This document shows, piece by piece, positions 1 through 9,570 of a DNA stretch of 64,000 nucleotides. The notes beneath the pieces were generated by a model. The model ran no database searches. It was not told the DNA's origin and saw only the letters and a program-made list of their open reading frames with translations. Position 1 is the stretch's first letter. Each line of letters starts with the position of its first letter. Source of the DNA: Phytophthora colocasiae (Eukaryota > Oomycota > Peronosporomycetes > Peronosporales > Peronosporaceae); NCBI GenBank assembly GCA_018806915.1, contig JAGKQI010000091.1:620001-684000 (forward strand), read 5' to 3'. Position numbers and translations under genes: made by a program.

Positions 1-317
1 CTCTATGGAATACGATTGAGCCCAAATCGACCACTTGAACAACTCATACCCGAGCTACGTGTGACACCGCGGTTTCTTGCTATCGTGCGAGTGTGTCCTA
101 AAACCGAAGACGGGCTAAAACTCCAAATCACTGTCAAGACACTCAGAGGGACGACGTTTTTCATCCGATGCGATCCCTGGGATGCTGTAAACCATGTGAA
201 GAACCAGATTGAGGAAGTGGAAGGCCTTCCTATTAACCAGCAGCGGCTCATCGTTGCAGGCAGACCACTCGAAAAAGATGAATACGCACTTACTGATTAC
301 CAAATTGAGAATGGTAG
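1..317 (+). pseudogene. Ubiquitin-like/RING protein, unit A, 5' part (split by LTR element)
   Basis: Frame 1 is open from the window edge. It encodes a segment shared with the unit-B copy ([15 protein letters not shown]) and then a ubiquitin-like fold starting [12 protein letters not shown]. The fold is cut at DYQIENGS by an LTR element at 317/318 and resumes at 6274. Joining 1-317 to 6274-6946 gives 330 in-frame codons including the stop, so the insertion is the only visible lesion. The true N-terminus is upstream; in unit B it begins at 32323. The ubiquitin part keeps the Ile44-equivalent and Lys6 and Lys27, but lacks the equivalents of Lys11, 29, 33, 48 and 63. From family knowledge this would be a ubiquitin-pathway protein; its role is inferred. 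Confidence 0.85.
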
Positions 318-1308
318 TGTGGACAGGTAGTGCTCCACGCACCTGGAACACAAGCAATGTCAGAAGAATCCCGCGTCGCAGTGACAATTGATCTCACTGG
401 TGACGACGAAGACAGTTGAAAGTGGACGACAAGTCAATCGGGATCAACGGAGTGCAGGACGGTGACGAGCAGGGCTACAGACACAAGACATTGGCGGAGA
501 CGTTGAAGTTGCAGGACGACGGCTACATGAGAAGATCGCTACAGGAGGGATGACACGGAGCAGTTACGATGGAGATAAGTATACGACCAAGGCGAACGAC
601 GCAGATAGAAGACAGTGAACGGCGGAGAAAGCTTGCAGAGCGTCGCCGAAGGAAGATCCTGACGGTGGCGACCAGTATAGTTAGTTTAGGTGTAGTCTAG
701 AAGGGCGACGGTAGCTAGGGGAGCTCTGGGTGTGCGGTCAGCCGCCACACCTCCCAGTTGCGATTCTGCTCGGTTGAGAAGAGTTAAGCAGCTGAACACG
801 ACGCGTGGAGTACTGCGACCAAGGGGTCGGCTTCACCCAACAGCATTCAGAGGTTTCGTACGTGGCTTCGTTCTGCGACGTACTGGTCGGCGGAGGCGTA
901 TCGAGTCATTAGTGAGGTGAGGCACAGGGTTCTGAGGTGGTGATCATGAAGGAGTCTGTGTAGAGGGCTGGGATCTCGGCTAGCGACCGAGTGGCTACGG
1001 TGCCTACTGATGGCGTCTTGGCCGTATGAACTGAGTCTGGAACGTGGAAGGTGAAGACGTGCTATGAGAGTCTCAGTTTACGTATATTTACATGTTACAT
1101 GTTCGGGCAAGCGTGAGGACAGGCTGTCAACCTACCCGAGGTTGATGGTTGCTGCTAATGTCCCCTCCCTAAGCTGTCTCTGCTGGATTTCAGCAACCGG
1201 TTGGTCCACCTAGTTTTACTGGTGACAGACGACTTCTAGCTCCTGATCGTGTGACCCACACGCTCCCTCTAGTTGGATTACAGCGGCGTTTAAGAGAAGT
1301 AGCCGACA
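318..1308 (+). repeat. 5' LTR (991 bp) of gag-only element
   Basis: Direct repeat of 5279-6269 with TG...CA ends. A short open frame runs in from the left: the last coding frame of the interior extends about 70 bp into the 3' LTR copy, and the same bases are present here. Confidence 0.9.
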
Positions 1309-1539
1309 TGGTGGTCATACAGGGGCTTTCTGGGCAAGTTTGCAATAAGGTGGACTTTGCGAGCCTAGTCACAGTGGGCAAGGACCATGGCAGGACACTC
1401 TGTACTGGGAGTGGTGCAATACTGGCACTAGGTGTACTGGCCTATCCTGTAGGCGTACGGAAGTAAGGAAGCACAGACGTTAGGCAATACGGGCCTACTA
1501 CAGACACAGGGCAAGAAGGCCATCTACAGAGATTCCGCA

Positions 1540-1715
1540 CAGCATGAGCCACAGATACTGTTACTGAGGGGTTAGTAAGATACAGATACTGAACATGAGA
1601 CTGGGTTTTGTATTACAGGAAGTTACGGACACGGATACGGAAGTCACGAACAAGGAAGTTACAGACACGGATACGGAAGACACAGATAAGGAAGGCACAG
1701 ATACTGAAAGTTAAA
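1540..1715 (+). repeat. Short degenerate tandem repeats in the leader of the gag-only element
   Basis: Units resembling GAAGTTACAGACACGGATACG recur several times between the primer-site region and the gag start. They are imperfect, about 15-36 bp, and end a few bases before the ATG at 1723. Confidence 0.6.
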
Positions 1716-1722
1716 GGAAAGT

Positions 1723-3924
1723 ATGGTTCGACGATCGGCTAGTGCTGCGAGAGATGAACGGGCTGAACGGCGAGCCTCGTTTCACGACGCGGTAGCGGAA
1801 GCGACACATGTAGCAGCGGACCCAGGATTAGCCCAAGGAGGGGGAAAACAAGTTCCACAGGCGGTCCTGCACAGCATTAGTGGAAGTTCAATGCCGGAAA
1901 CAGCAAACGTACGGGCAACGGCGGGTCATACTCCTCGAGTTAGCGGCGGAAACAGTGGCGTCGCTTCGATGGTCAACATACCGGGATCGGGAGGAGGACA
2001 ACAAGCACCAGTAGCACCAGTCGTACCGGCACCCGGGATAGCAGACAACCCTGGAGGCAATGGTAACGGCGGTGGTAACGACGACGGAGGGCAAGGTAAC
2101 GACGGCGGAGACGACGGTGGACTGGGACAAGCAGCACCAGTGCCTATGGGAGACGGCGGAGCAGGAGTGGGTGTTCCCGAAGCACTAGCAGCGGCGGTAC
2201 CACCAGTGCCACCGACACCCCCTGCACAAGCTCCTCCACAGGTATTTGCAGTTCCACCAGCACCGACGTGGGTTTACCAGGCTCCACCAAGTCGAGAGAA
2301 GAAGTTGAGACTACCAAAGTTCAAGGGACTAGGAGAACCGAAAGTCACTGTGAAAGCGTGGTTGAAAGCAGTTAAGAATGAGCTTCGGTGTCAGACAGCG
2401 ATCCTGAGAACAGACTGGCGGGAGCATGAGGTCTTCATCGAGATGGTTGCAAGTCTTGAGGGTGAGGCGCTCATGTGGTACGACACTGTGGAGGACGCGT
2501 TTAGCCGGCGAGAAGACCAGACATTCGGCAATCTAAGTAAGATGATGAGGGACCGGTATATGGTCAAACGTTCGAACCCGGAGGTGGTTGCGAGGCTCCG
2601 TCAGCGACGACAGCAGCGAGGTGAATCCTTGGTCGAGTACGCACAGAAGCTTTGAGAAATCGCGTCAAGTAACCCCGTCGACGAAGAATGGTTGGTGGAT
2701 TCGTTCCTGTCTGGCATGGGCAACGCGTGGTGTGCAACCTTGGTACGTGGGCATCGCCCAGCGACGCTCAACGAAGCAGTGAACTCCGCCGTGGACCAGG
2801 TTGGCGAATACGGTGAAGGCTACGGGGTGGACTTGGCGACGGCCATACGCGCGCACGACGAGCGAGCAACGACGAGCAACGCTACTCCAGCGATGTCGAC
2901 TCCCGAATTACTCAGACCACAGCAGTTCTCGGGCGGTGGAAACTTGGGATCTGTCGTGTCTGGCTACGATGATGTGGGTTTGGCAAGTGGCCCTCCTCCG
3001 AGGTACGACGTTGAAGGAAGGTTAGTGCTCCCAGCTGGAGGTGCTACACTTCAAGCAGGCAGTCAGTGGAACATAGTGATTCCTGCTGGATACCGGTTAG
3101 TACCAGAAGCGACAGCGACGACAGCAACGGGTACAGCAGCTAACACGGCAGCGACGAAACAGACGTCGATTCGCCAACAGACTCCTCAGCACCAACGTTC
3201 AGATGGAAGAGAGCAGCCCGGTAGTAACTCAGAGCAGTGAGGGTGGAAACCAGGATGCGAACAGCAACTCGGGAAACGACGGGCCGATGTAAGGGCCCCG
3301 GCCCAACATCACGCACGGCAAGAACGGGGAGCGAGAGGCACGGACGAACCAAGACGAGGGTGGCTGGTATTAGAACAGAAAACAGAAGGCACTGTACAGC
3401 AGGATTCAATGGTGGCGTCTAGAAAACGGCAGCCGGAGGACGGGACTCCGACGGTTGGACGGAAAAGACGAAGACAGAGACGAAGGAATCGGCCGAAGAC
3501 GCACACAAACAGAGAAGTGGTGTTTACGACCGAGACCGACAGTGAGAATGAAGGGGTTGACGGTACGGCATCAAACGATGTCGATAACACAGTTACGGGT
3601 AAGAAGAATGGGAACCTGGAAGCTGACGGCACGGAAAGAGCGATCGACACAGTAGAGGATATCCCAGCGAAGAGCGACGAACAGGAACGACGTAAGCGAC
3701 GACGCGTTCACTTCGAAGACGACAGAGGACTCAGGACTGGGGATGGCGAGGCGACGCCGCAAGTAGAGGTGTCACCAGCCTTGACTACAGACTTGGAAGC
3801 TCCAGAGACGGCTGAAGAACTGTTGACGGCGACGACAAGTGAAACTGAGCCTATGGAGATTACAGCGGCAACAGACAGTGATCAGACAGCGAGCTGTATC
3901 TACAGTACTGACAGAAGAGACTAA
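1723..3924 (+). pseudogene. Gag-type polyprotein of the LTR element, with in-frame TGA stops
   Basis: The ATG at 1723 opens a frame that stays in register to a TAA at 3922-3924, interrupted only by TGA at 2653-2655 and TGA at 3238-3240. Residues about 20-190 are Gly/Pro/Ala rich. From about residue 190 there is a retrotransposon-gag-like capsid stretch (KLRLPKFKGLGEP, EGEALMWYDTVEDAF, GESLVEYAQKL), which resembles Ty3-type gag. The part after the second stop is basic (KRRRQRRRNR) and then acidic. There is no CCHC zinc knuckle. Both breaks could derive from CGA arginine codons, which suggests C-to-T decay, or the element may have spread while already defective. Its LTRs are almost identical, so the second is plausible. 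Confidence 0.72.
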
Positions 3925-5352
3925 AGAGGTTGTCAGGGTTGAACGTACACGGATGTCGAAGGTGTCTTTCACTGGGGATGGCGCGCCAGCCACGCCCATG
4001 GAAGAACCGATCATCGAAGAGATGGAGATCACAGACAGCACTCGTGCATTGGTGTTCCAGTTGAAAGCTGGACAGCGACGACGAGATATCGCCCATGCGG
4101 AAGTCGAACGGCGTTGGGAGCGAGCACAGATACGGCAGCAAGAGAGGTCGGAGCGACATAAAGCAGCAAAACAGCAGAGATCTCGGGATACAAGGCCGGC
4201 GACGACAGAAGTCGGGCAAGAAAACTGTGGTAAGACGGCTACTGGCACGAATGGAACGGCGGTTGATCGAATGAGCACTGGAGGAGTTACACGCTTACTC
4301 GGTCAGGATGCGCAAATACAAGCTTCACGTTCGTGACGACGGTACCAGAAACGTGTACTGAAAGCGCAGGCAAGGAACGGCGGCAGCTTAGGCAGCGCGA
4401 TGAACGGTCACAGTACCCTGAAAACACGTACTATGGTTACAGTGATCACAGACCCGGATGTTACTGCGAGGTCACGGGTTACCAGTGGCGACGTTGCTGG
4501 AACGACGGGGCCAAGAATAACTGAGGCACCGGCACCGACAAACTCAGCCACAGGACTAACAAGAACTCAGACGGTGGAGCTACGGACACTAGCCGAGAAG
4601 CGTTGACCCGGAAGTTACCTGAAACGTACGAGACAGTTGGCACAGCACGGACACCAGACGTACAGGTGCGACGGAAACGTACTGCGGAACAAAGGTGAAG
4701 TGAGTTGCCAAGAACGGACGAAGCTGGACGATCAGAAACGAAACGGCGAGAAGCAACAGAGGCACGGGAAGCGCGAGCAGCGCGACGGAGTACTTTACGT
4801 GACCAGCAGCCGACGTCAACAGCCAAAACGGTGGATACAACTACAGATCGCGGGGTTCCAAGCGTTACGACGACCAAGAAAACAGCACAGGACGTTGGCA
4901 GCAGCACCGGAACAACAACAAGCGATCCAAACGAAACACGTGAAGGAAACGCCAAAGGTCAGACTACTGGAAACGGTGGACTTGGAAACTACGGACTCCG
5001 ACGCAGAGACGGCACGGCACAAGCTTTACGAGGGCGAGGACAGTCACGGTGGCCAACATCAGTCAAGGTCATCATGTCAGAAGCCACAGGAGGCAGTGTT
5101 CGTGAACAAGGACAACGGAAAGTTCGAAACAAGGCAGGGCGATATGAAACACAGCACAGGGTGCTGTATCGAGACCGGCCAGGAGGACCAGTGGTGGCAG
5201 CATGGCTTACGGCACAACAGTTTGAGCAATTACTCGACGAAGGAAAGGTCGAGGACGACCTTCTGGCGGGGGATGGCGTGTGGACAGGTAGTGCTCCACG
5301 CACCTGGAACACAAGCAATGTCAGAAGAATCCCGCGTCGCAGTGACAATTGA
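3839..5352 (+). pseudogene. Downstream charged ORFs of the gag-only element
   Basis: After the gag frame, frame 2 is open from about 3839 to 5380 except for TGA at 4334-4336 and TGA at 4604-4606. Frame 1 is open from 4705 to 5352. The products are rich in Arg, Thr, Glu and Gln. The frame-1 ORF has the most protein-like stretch (HRVLYRDRPGGPVVAAWL, then QQFEQLLDEGKVEDD) and runs about 70 bp into the 3' LTR. I do not recognise a family. All four internal interruptions across this element are TGA. These may be pieces of one polyprotein after frameshifts, or an element-specific second protein. Confidence 0.5.
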
Positions 5353-6269
5353 TCTCACTGGTGACGACGAAGACAGTTGAAAGTGGACGACAAGTCAATC
5401 GGGATCAACGGAGTGCAGGACGGTGACGAGCAGGGCTACAGACACAAGACATTGGCGGAGACGTTGAAGTTGCAGGACGACGGCTACATGAGAAGATCGC
5501 TACAGGAGGGATGACACGGAGCAGTTACGATGGAGATAAGTATACGACCAAGGCGAACGACGCAGATAGAAGACAGTGAACGGCGGAGAAAGCTTGCAGA
5601 GCGTCGCCGAAGGAAGATCCTGACGGTGGCGACCAGTATAGTTAGTTTAGGTGTAGTCTAGAAGGGCGACGGTAGCTAGGGGAGCTCTGGGTGTGCGGTC
5701 AGCCGCCACACCTCCCAGTTGCGATTCTGCTCGGTTGAGAAGAGTTAAGCAGCTGAACACGACGCGTGGAGTACTGCGACCAAGGGGTCGGCTTCACCCA
5801 ACAGCATTCAGAGGTTTCGTACGTGGCTTCGTTCTGCGACGTACTGGTCGGCGGAGGCGTATCGAGTCATTAGTGAGGTGAGGCACAGGGTTCTGAGGTG
5901 GCGATCATGAAGGAGTCTGTGTAGAGGGCTGGGATCTCGGCTAGCGACCGAGTGGCTACGGTGCCTACTGATGGCGTCTTGGCCGTATGAACTGAGTCTG
6001 GAACGTGGAAGGTGAAGACGTGCTATGAGAGTCTCAGTTTACGTATATTTACATGTTACATGTTCGGGCAAGCGTGAGGACAGGCTGTCAACCTACCCGA
6101 GGTTGATGGTTGCTGCTAATGTCCCCTCCCTAAGCTGTCTCTGCTGGATTTCAGCAACCGGTTGGTCCACCTAGTTTTACTGGTGACAGACGACTTCTAG
6201 CTCCTGCTCGTGTGACCCACACGCTCCCTCTAGTTGGATTACAGCGGCGTTTAAGAGAAGTAGCCGACA
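5279..6269 (+). repeat. 3' LTR (991 bp) of gag-only element
   Basis: Repeat of 318-1308. It ends in GCCGACA and is followed by the GTAG target duplication and by the resumed ubiquitin/RING gene at 6274. Confidence 0.9.
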
Positions 6270-6273
6270 GTAG

Positions 6274-6946
6274 CATCATTCATTTGGTTCTCCGGTTGCG
6301 TGGTGGCGGGACTCTGTCCCAACTTTTTGCCGATGTTTCGAATAACGCGATATTGACTGTGAGAAAGCTATCGACGACGGCTCCTTCGTGGCGTCGAATC
6401 CGTCACGGACTCAACATCGAAGGAAAGTGTGAAAACTCAAGCTGCGATGCTTTTGGTCGCATGGTAATTCACCCCAAGGGCTTCGAAGCGTTTAACCTCA
6501 CCTATGATAAGGACATTCAGTGTCCGCAATGTCGTACCAGTGTGATTCCACGCACTTGTGGGTTTTACAAATGCGTGTGGAAATTTGAAGGCACAAAGGT
6601 AGAGGATGAGTTCTCGATCATTTCCAAATGGAATGAGGCAAGTGGAAACAAATATCACCATTTTAATGCCGATAAGCACCAAGGTAGTGTCCAATGGAAG
6701 AGTCTTTTGATCGTGGCCAAGCCGACGAGTGAACTGATGATTGCTGCTCCCTCGTTATCTCCTGCGTCTGTGCATTTAGACAATACTGAGAAGTGCAGTA
6801 TCTGTTGGTGTGAGTTGGGATCGATGTCCAGCACTGGAGCCTGTGGCCACCGTTTCCACTGCGTCTGCATGGACAATTGGTCTGAATGGTGCATCAGAAA
6901 TGACAGTCTTCTTACTTGCCCGGTTTGTCGTTGCGATGTTCGCTAA
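6274..6946 (+). pseudogene. Ubiquitin-like/RING protein, unit A, 3' part
   Basis: Continues the frame of 1-317. It begins with the end of the ubiquitin fold, [11 protein letters not shown], with the processing-type LRLRGG followed directly by more protein. A middle cysteine-rich module follows ([32 protein letters not shown]). The C-terminus is a RING-type finger: CSIC, then ACGHRFHCVC, then CPVCRCDV, with stop TAA at 6944-6946. RING proteins normally act as E3 ubiquitin ligases, so a ubiquitin-like plus RING fusion suggests a ligase or a ubiquitin-delivery role (inference). This copy has no frameshift, unlike unit B, but is cut from its promoter by the LTR element. Confidence 0.85.
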
Positions 6947-7361
6947 ACGTTTGGGACTGTGGTGTTGCTGTCGGAGAAGAAAAGCTGCGGTGCATTGTGA
7001 AGCGGAAACACCACCGATGAATTAATAATGAATTCCGGATCTTTTTTAATTTCTTTCGAAGCAACCAACTCTAGTCCTGTATGTTATTCCCATGTGTGGT
7101 TGTTCGACAACTTGTTGTAAAGAAATTTCATTTTAAAGAAGAGCTTGAAGTGGCGCGGTATTTTTTTGTTTTGTTTTCAGATTGTTAAATTGACCAAATT
7201 GTCCAACTGCCTCAGCCTGGTACGTTTCCGGTTAGCTACGCAGTGCCTAAGTTTGCTGAAAATCTTGTAATAGGTATTATCGTGCTGATCCGCTTCTCGA
7301 ACGCGATTCCTTTGAGTGTGACCGACGCGAGGTCTTCGTAAAACTTGCTGCGATTGGTTTC
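6947..7361. other. Intergenic, no gene seen
   Basis: AT-rich 3' flank of the ubiquitin/RING gene and 5' flank of the small secreted peptide gene. The same sequence is present in unit B (33485-33899). I see no RNA gene or repeat. Confidence 0.5.
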
Positions 7362-7378
7362 TCACAACAATTTGCACC
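7362..7378 (+). promoter_or_regulatory. Candidate oomycete Inr/FPR core promoter
   Basis: TCACAACAATTTGCACC resembles the oomycete initiator plus flanking promoter region (TCA..YYNCAWTTT) and lies 24 bp before the ATG at 7402. The identical copy in unit B is at 33900-33916. Confidence 0.45.
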
Positions 7379-7401
7379 AAGACCACAATACTACCTCAAT
7401 C

Positions 7402-7629
7402 ATGAGAATCTCCTTCGCCATCTTCGTTGCTATTGTGACAGCTTTTACTAGTTGTGATCTTGCATCGGCTTCGAATTCAGCCCAATTGAAGCGGCTTGTC
7501 CCTGGGTTGACCAACAACTTGGAGAAGGCGAACGGTGGTGCTCAATTAAGAAACTTGAAGACGAGAGCGATGGCTTTTCAAGCGAAGAGAGAGCGGGTGG
7601 CATTGGAACAAGGATCAAGAATGTCCTGA
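7402..7629 (+). CDS. Small secreted peptide, 75 aa, unit A
   Basis: The ATG at 7402 was chosen because a clear signal peptide follows: basic MR, a hydrophobic core ISFAIFVAIVTAFTSC, and small residues ASAS near residues 21-24. The mature part is about 50 residues, helical-looking and Lys/Arg rich, with RNLK at residues 50-53 and KRER near 62-65. These are reminiscent of, but do not match, RxLR and dEER of oomycete effectors. After the TGA a different frame continues with a similarly helical sequence (NGNENSPKCSDEELFRGEKK), so the stop may follow an old one-base frameshift shared with unit B. Function unknown; effector-like role is only inferred from secretion and context. Confidence 0.6.
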   Translation: MRISFAIFVAIVTAFTSCDLASASNSAQLKRLVPGLTNNLEKANGGAQLRNLKTRAMAFQAKRERVALEQGSRMS

Positions 7630-8279
7630 ATGGGAATGAGAACTCGCCAAAATGTTCCGATGAGGAACTCTTTAGAGGGGAAAAGAAGCTTGAGGAAGCC
7701 GGGTAAATTCTTAGCTAGCCAGAGATCAAATCAACTCCAAAATCACCATAGGTACACGTAAACTGTGTGCACACAGCTCGTTAATTGATGTCGTCACAAC
7801 GAGTAGAATTTGCCTTAGATGACATTCACTATGTCTTATTTTATTGATCGACACTCAACCCCAGCTCTTAGGTAGCTAAGAACCAGCAAAACCACTTCCT
7901 TTCTGGTGCTGCCTGTCAACAATAGTCCGGGACAGCTAGCACACGGATTCCCTCCCCTTGCTTCTCCATTCTACCCATTGGCTCACCGACATAAGTGGTA
8001 ATCAGTGGTTCTCTAAGATAATGGGTATTACTAATACCGTATTAGTACTTGTTACGTGGAGCCAAACCTGAGGATCACAATGTGATCTGCACTACCTCCT
8101 GCTTTACAGATGAAGAATAGCGTTTGCATCAAGAGTAAATGCATTTTGCATAATTTTGTAGCTCTACTTCGTGTACAAATGTTATAATCTAGACAAGCAC
8201 TCTCAAAAAGCCCGACTTCGTGTGTCATTTCACGAGAATCGTCGCAGTCCTCGTATACCCTCGCGACAAATAAATATCT
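7630..8279. other. Intergenic, no gene seen
   Basis: Shared with unit B, which lacks about 13 bp around 7752-7764. A minus-strand open frame at 8052-8375 is conserved between the copies, but it overlaps a ubiquitin/RING relic on the plus strand and has no recognisable features. Confidence 0.4.
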
Positions 8280-8800
8280 CGGCGTGAACAAAAAACCGTT
8301 GATTCCCGTAAAAGTTAACGCCGCGTCCGAGATCAAGTGTCTCGTTCGTAATGTGGACACTCTCTTTTTGGACACCTTTGAGCGCAGATCATCCCCTTGA
8401 TCTCCTCCTAACGGAGATACGTATCACCCCACGGTTCCTTGCGCTCACGCGAGTAAGCCATAACCCAAGAAGCTGTTTGATCCGAATTTTTTTTCTGTGG
8501 TGCATGATTTACTCACTCCTAACGAGGTCAAACGTGGTTCTACTCCCGGAAATCAACCGACCCAGCTCTTCGCCCATGCTTCGAATGACTTGGTACTAAC
8601 TTCGAGGAAGTTTTCGAAGGAAGCTTCTCTACATCGTATTGTTTGCGTCGGATGGGGGAGTGTGAGAATACCATGCGGCCCGCATGGTACAGTATTCATC
8701 ACGCGGGCTTCCAAGTTTTCCACTATTTCTCGCAAGATGACAAGGCCTAGTGTCCACACTGCTTCTCCGATGTGAAGCCTTTCACTTTGGGGTAAGTGTA
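8280..8800 (+). pseudogene. Relic of a second ubiquitin/RING-family gene, unit A
   Basis: Scattered reading-frame pieces match the ubiquitin/RING gene in order but with many frame breaks. DLLLTEIRITPRFLALTRV corresponds to EQLIPELRVTPRFLAIVRV. QLFAHASNDLVLTSRKFS corresponds to [32 protein letters not shown] stretch in another frame corresponds to [14 protein letters not shown]. The ubiquitin fold itself is missing and the RING end is not seen. It is an ancient paralogue that was already decayed before the segment duplicated, because unit B carries the same lesions. Confidence 0.65.
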
Positions 8801-8953
8801 CCGCTCTAAATTTTTTGGCTAGTGGTGGCATTACTGTCGAACAAGTGATGATTTGAAAGGAACGTAGTTAAGTCGCCCCAGTTACGCCGGGGTGATGCAA
8901 CAACATACAGCTACTTCATCAGATATCACGAGGATGAAGTATTTCGATCTGTT

Positions 8954-9373
8954 CTACACCAGTAGCGCAGGTCTCTCGGGTTCAGGCTCATTCTGGTGTT
9001 TCTCTGGTGGCCCATTGAAATACTCCAGAACTCCAAATCCTCCCATCACCAATGCTGATCCAAGAATGCATTGCCACGAGAACGCAGTGTGGTGGAATAG
9101 TGTATCAATGACGCCTGAAAGTGGAATAGTCAGCATCACACCAACACTCGTTTCCAATGGCGACGTCCAGCACAGTGACAGTGGCAAGAAAACATTGAAA
9201 ACCACCGCCATCATACCGCTCAACAGCAGCAAGAACACCCCGTCACCCGTAACTGGAAACCCCAAAGGCTCGTACATTGAAGAGAAGGGACTATAAGCCA
9301 AAGCAAAACTCCCTGCGAGCCACAGCGGAATCGTGAACAGTCCAGTGAGTCCCGTCATTGTCAGTAGAGTAGA
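8954..9373 (-). pseudogene. DMT-family transporter, unit A, 3' part of exon 2 (split by Copia-1)
   Basis: Minus-strand C-terminal part of the transporter, from the Copia-1 insertion to a TAG stop at 8954-8956. It encodes hydrophobic segments (LTGLFTIPLWLAGSFALAY, GVFLLLLSGMMAVVFNVF, ILGSALVMGGFGVLEYF) and a polar tail. The sequence matches unit B. Together with 14219-14805 it makes 1007 bp, exactly the length of the intact unit-B exon 2, so the gene was whole before the insertion. Confidence 0.85.
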
Positions 9374-9563
9374 AATAACGATTGCGCGTATTCTTGACGA
9401 TGCAAAATGAAAAGTGATCATATTAGTAAAGACTTCCTCCTACTCGCTAGCTATTGATCCATTCTAGAACACTCGAAGCCTCACCAAACGAATCCTCTGC
9501 TGTGCGAGTTGCTGCTGTCCTGTCCGTGCAGATTGGAGCAAATCTTCTTCTAGAACTCCGACA
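9374..9563 (-). repeat. Copia-1 3' LTR (190 bp)
   Basis: Identical by eye to 14024-14213. Flanked by GTAGA at 9369-9373 outside and by a C-rich (purine-rich on the element strand) tract inside. Confidence 0.9.
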
Positions 9564-9570
9564 CTCCCCC

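Larger units (their letters stand above)
318..6269 (+). mobile_element. LTR retrotransposon with gag-type ORF but no pol (non-autonomous)
   Basis: Ends are TGTGGACAGG and GCCGACA. LTRs of 991 bp lie at 318-1308 and 5279-6269, with a GTAG target duplication at 314-317 and 6270-6273. The unit-B copy gives the empty site (32803-32820). I found two LTR mismatches by eye (near 932/5902 and 1245/6206), so the insertion is recent. A primer-site-like TGGTGGTCATACAGGGGC directly follows the 5' LTR, and GGCGGGGGATGG lies just before the 3' LTR. The 3.97 kb interior encodes a gag-type protein and Arg/Thr/Glu-rich reading frames. I see no protease DSG/DTG, reverse transcriptase YxDD, RNase H or integrase motif on either strand. 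It fits the TR-GAG class of non-autonomous elements mobilised in trans. Confidence 0.88.

Noticed and set aside
7402..7629. Calling the secreted peptide an RxLR effector
   Set aside because: RNLK is not RxLR and no clear EER follows; only secretion and size fit.
8892..9296. Plus-strand 134-codon frame over the transporter
   Set aside because: Lies opposite the transporter exon; its conservation in unit B follows from the real gene.
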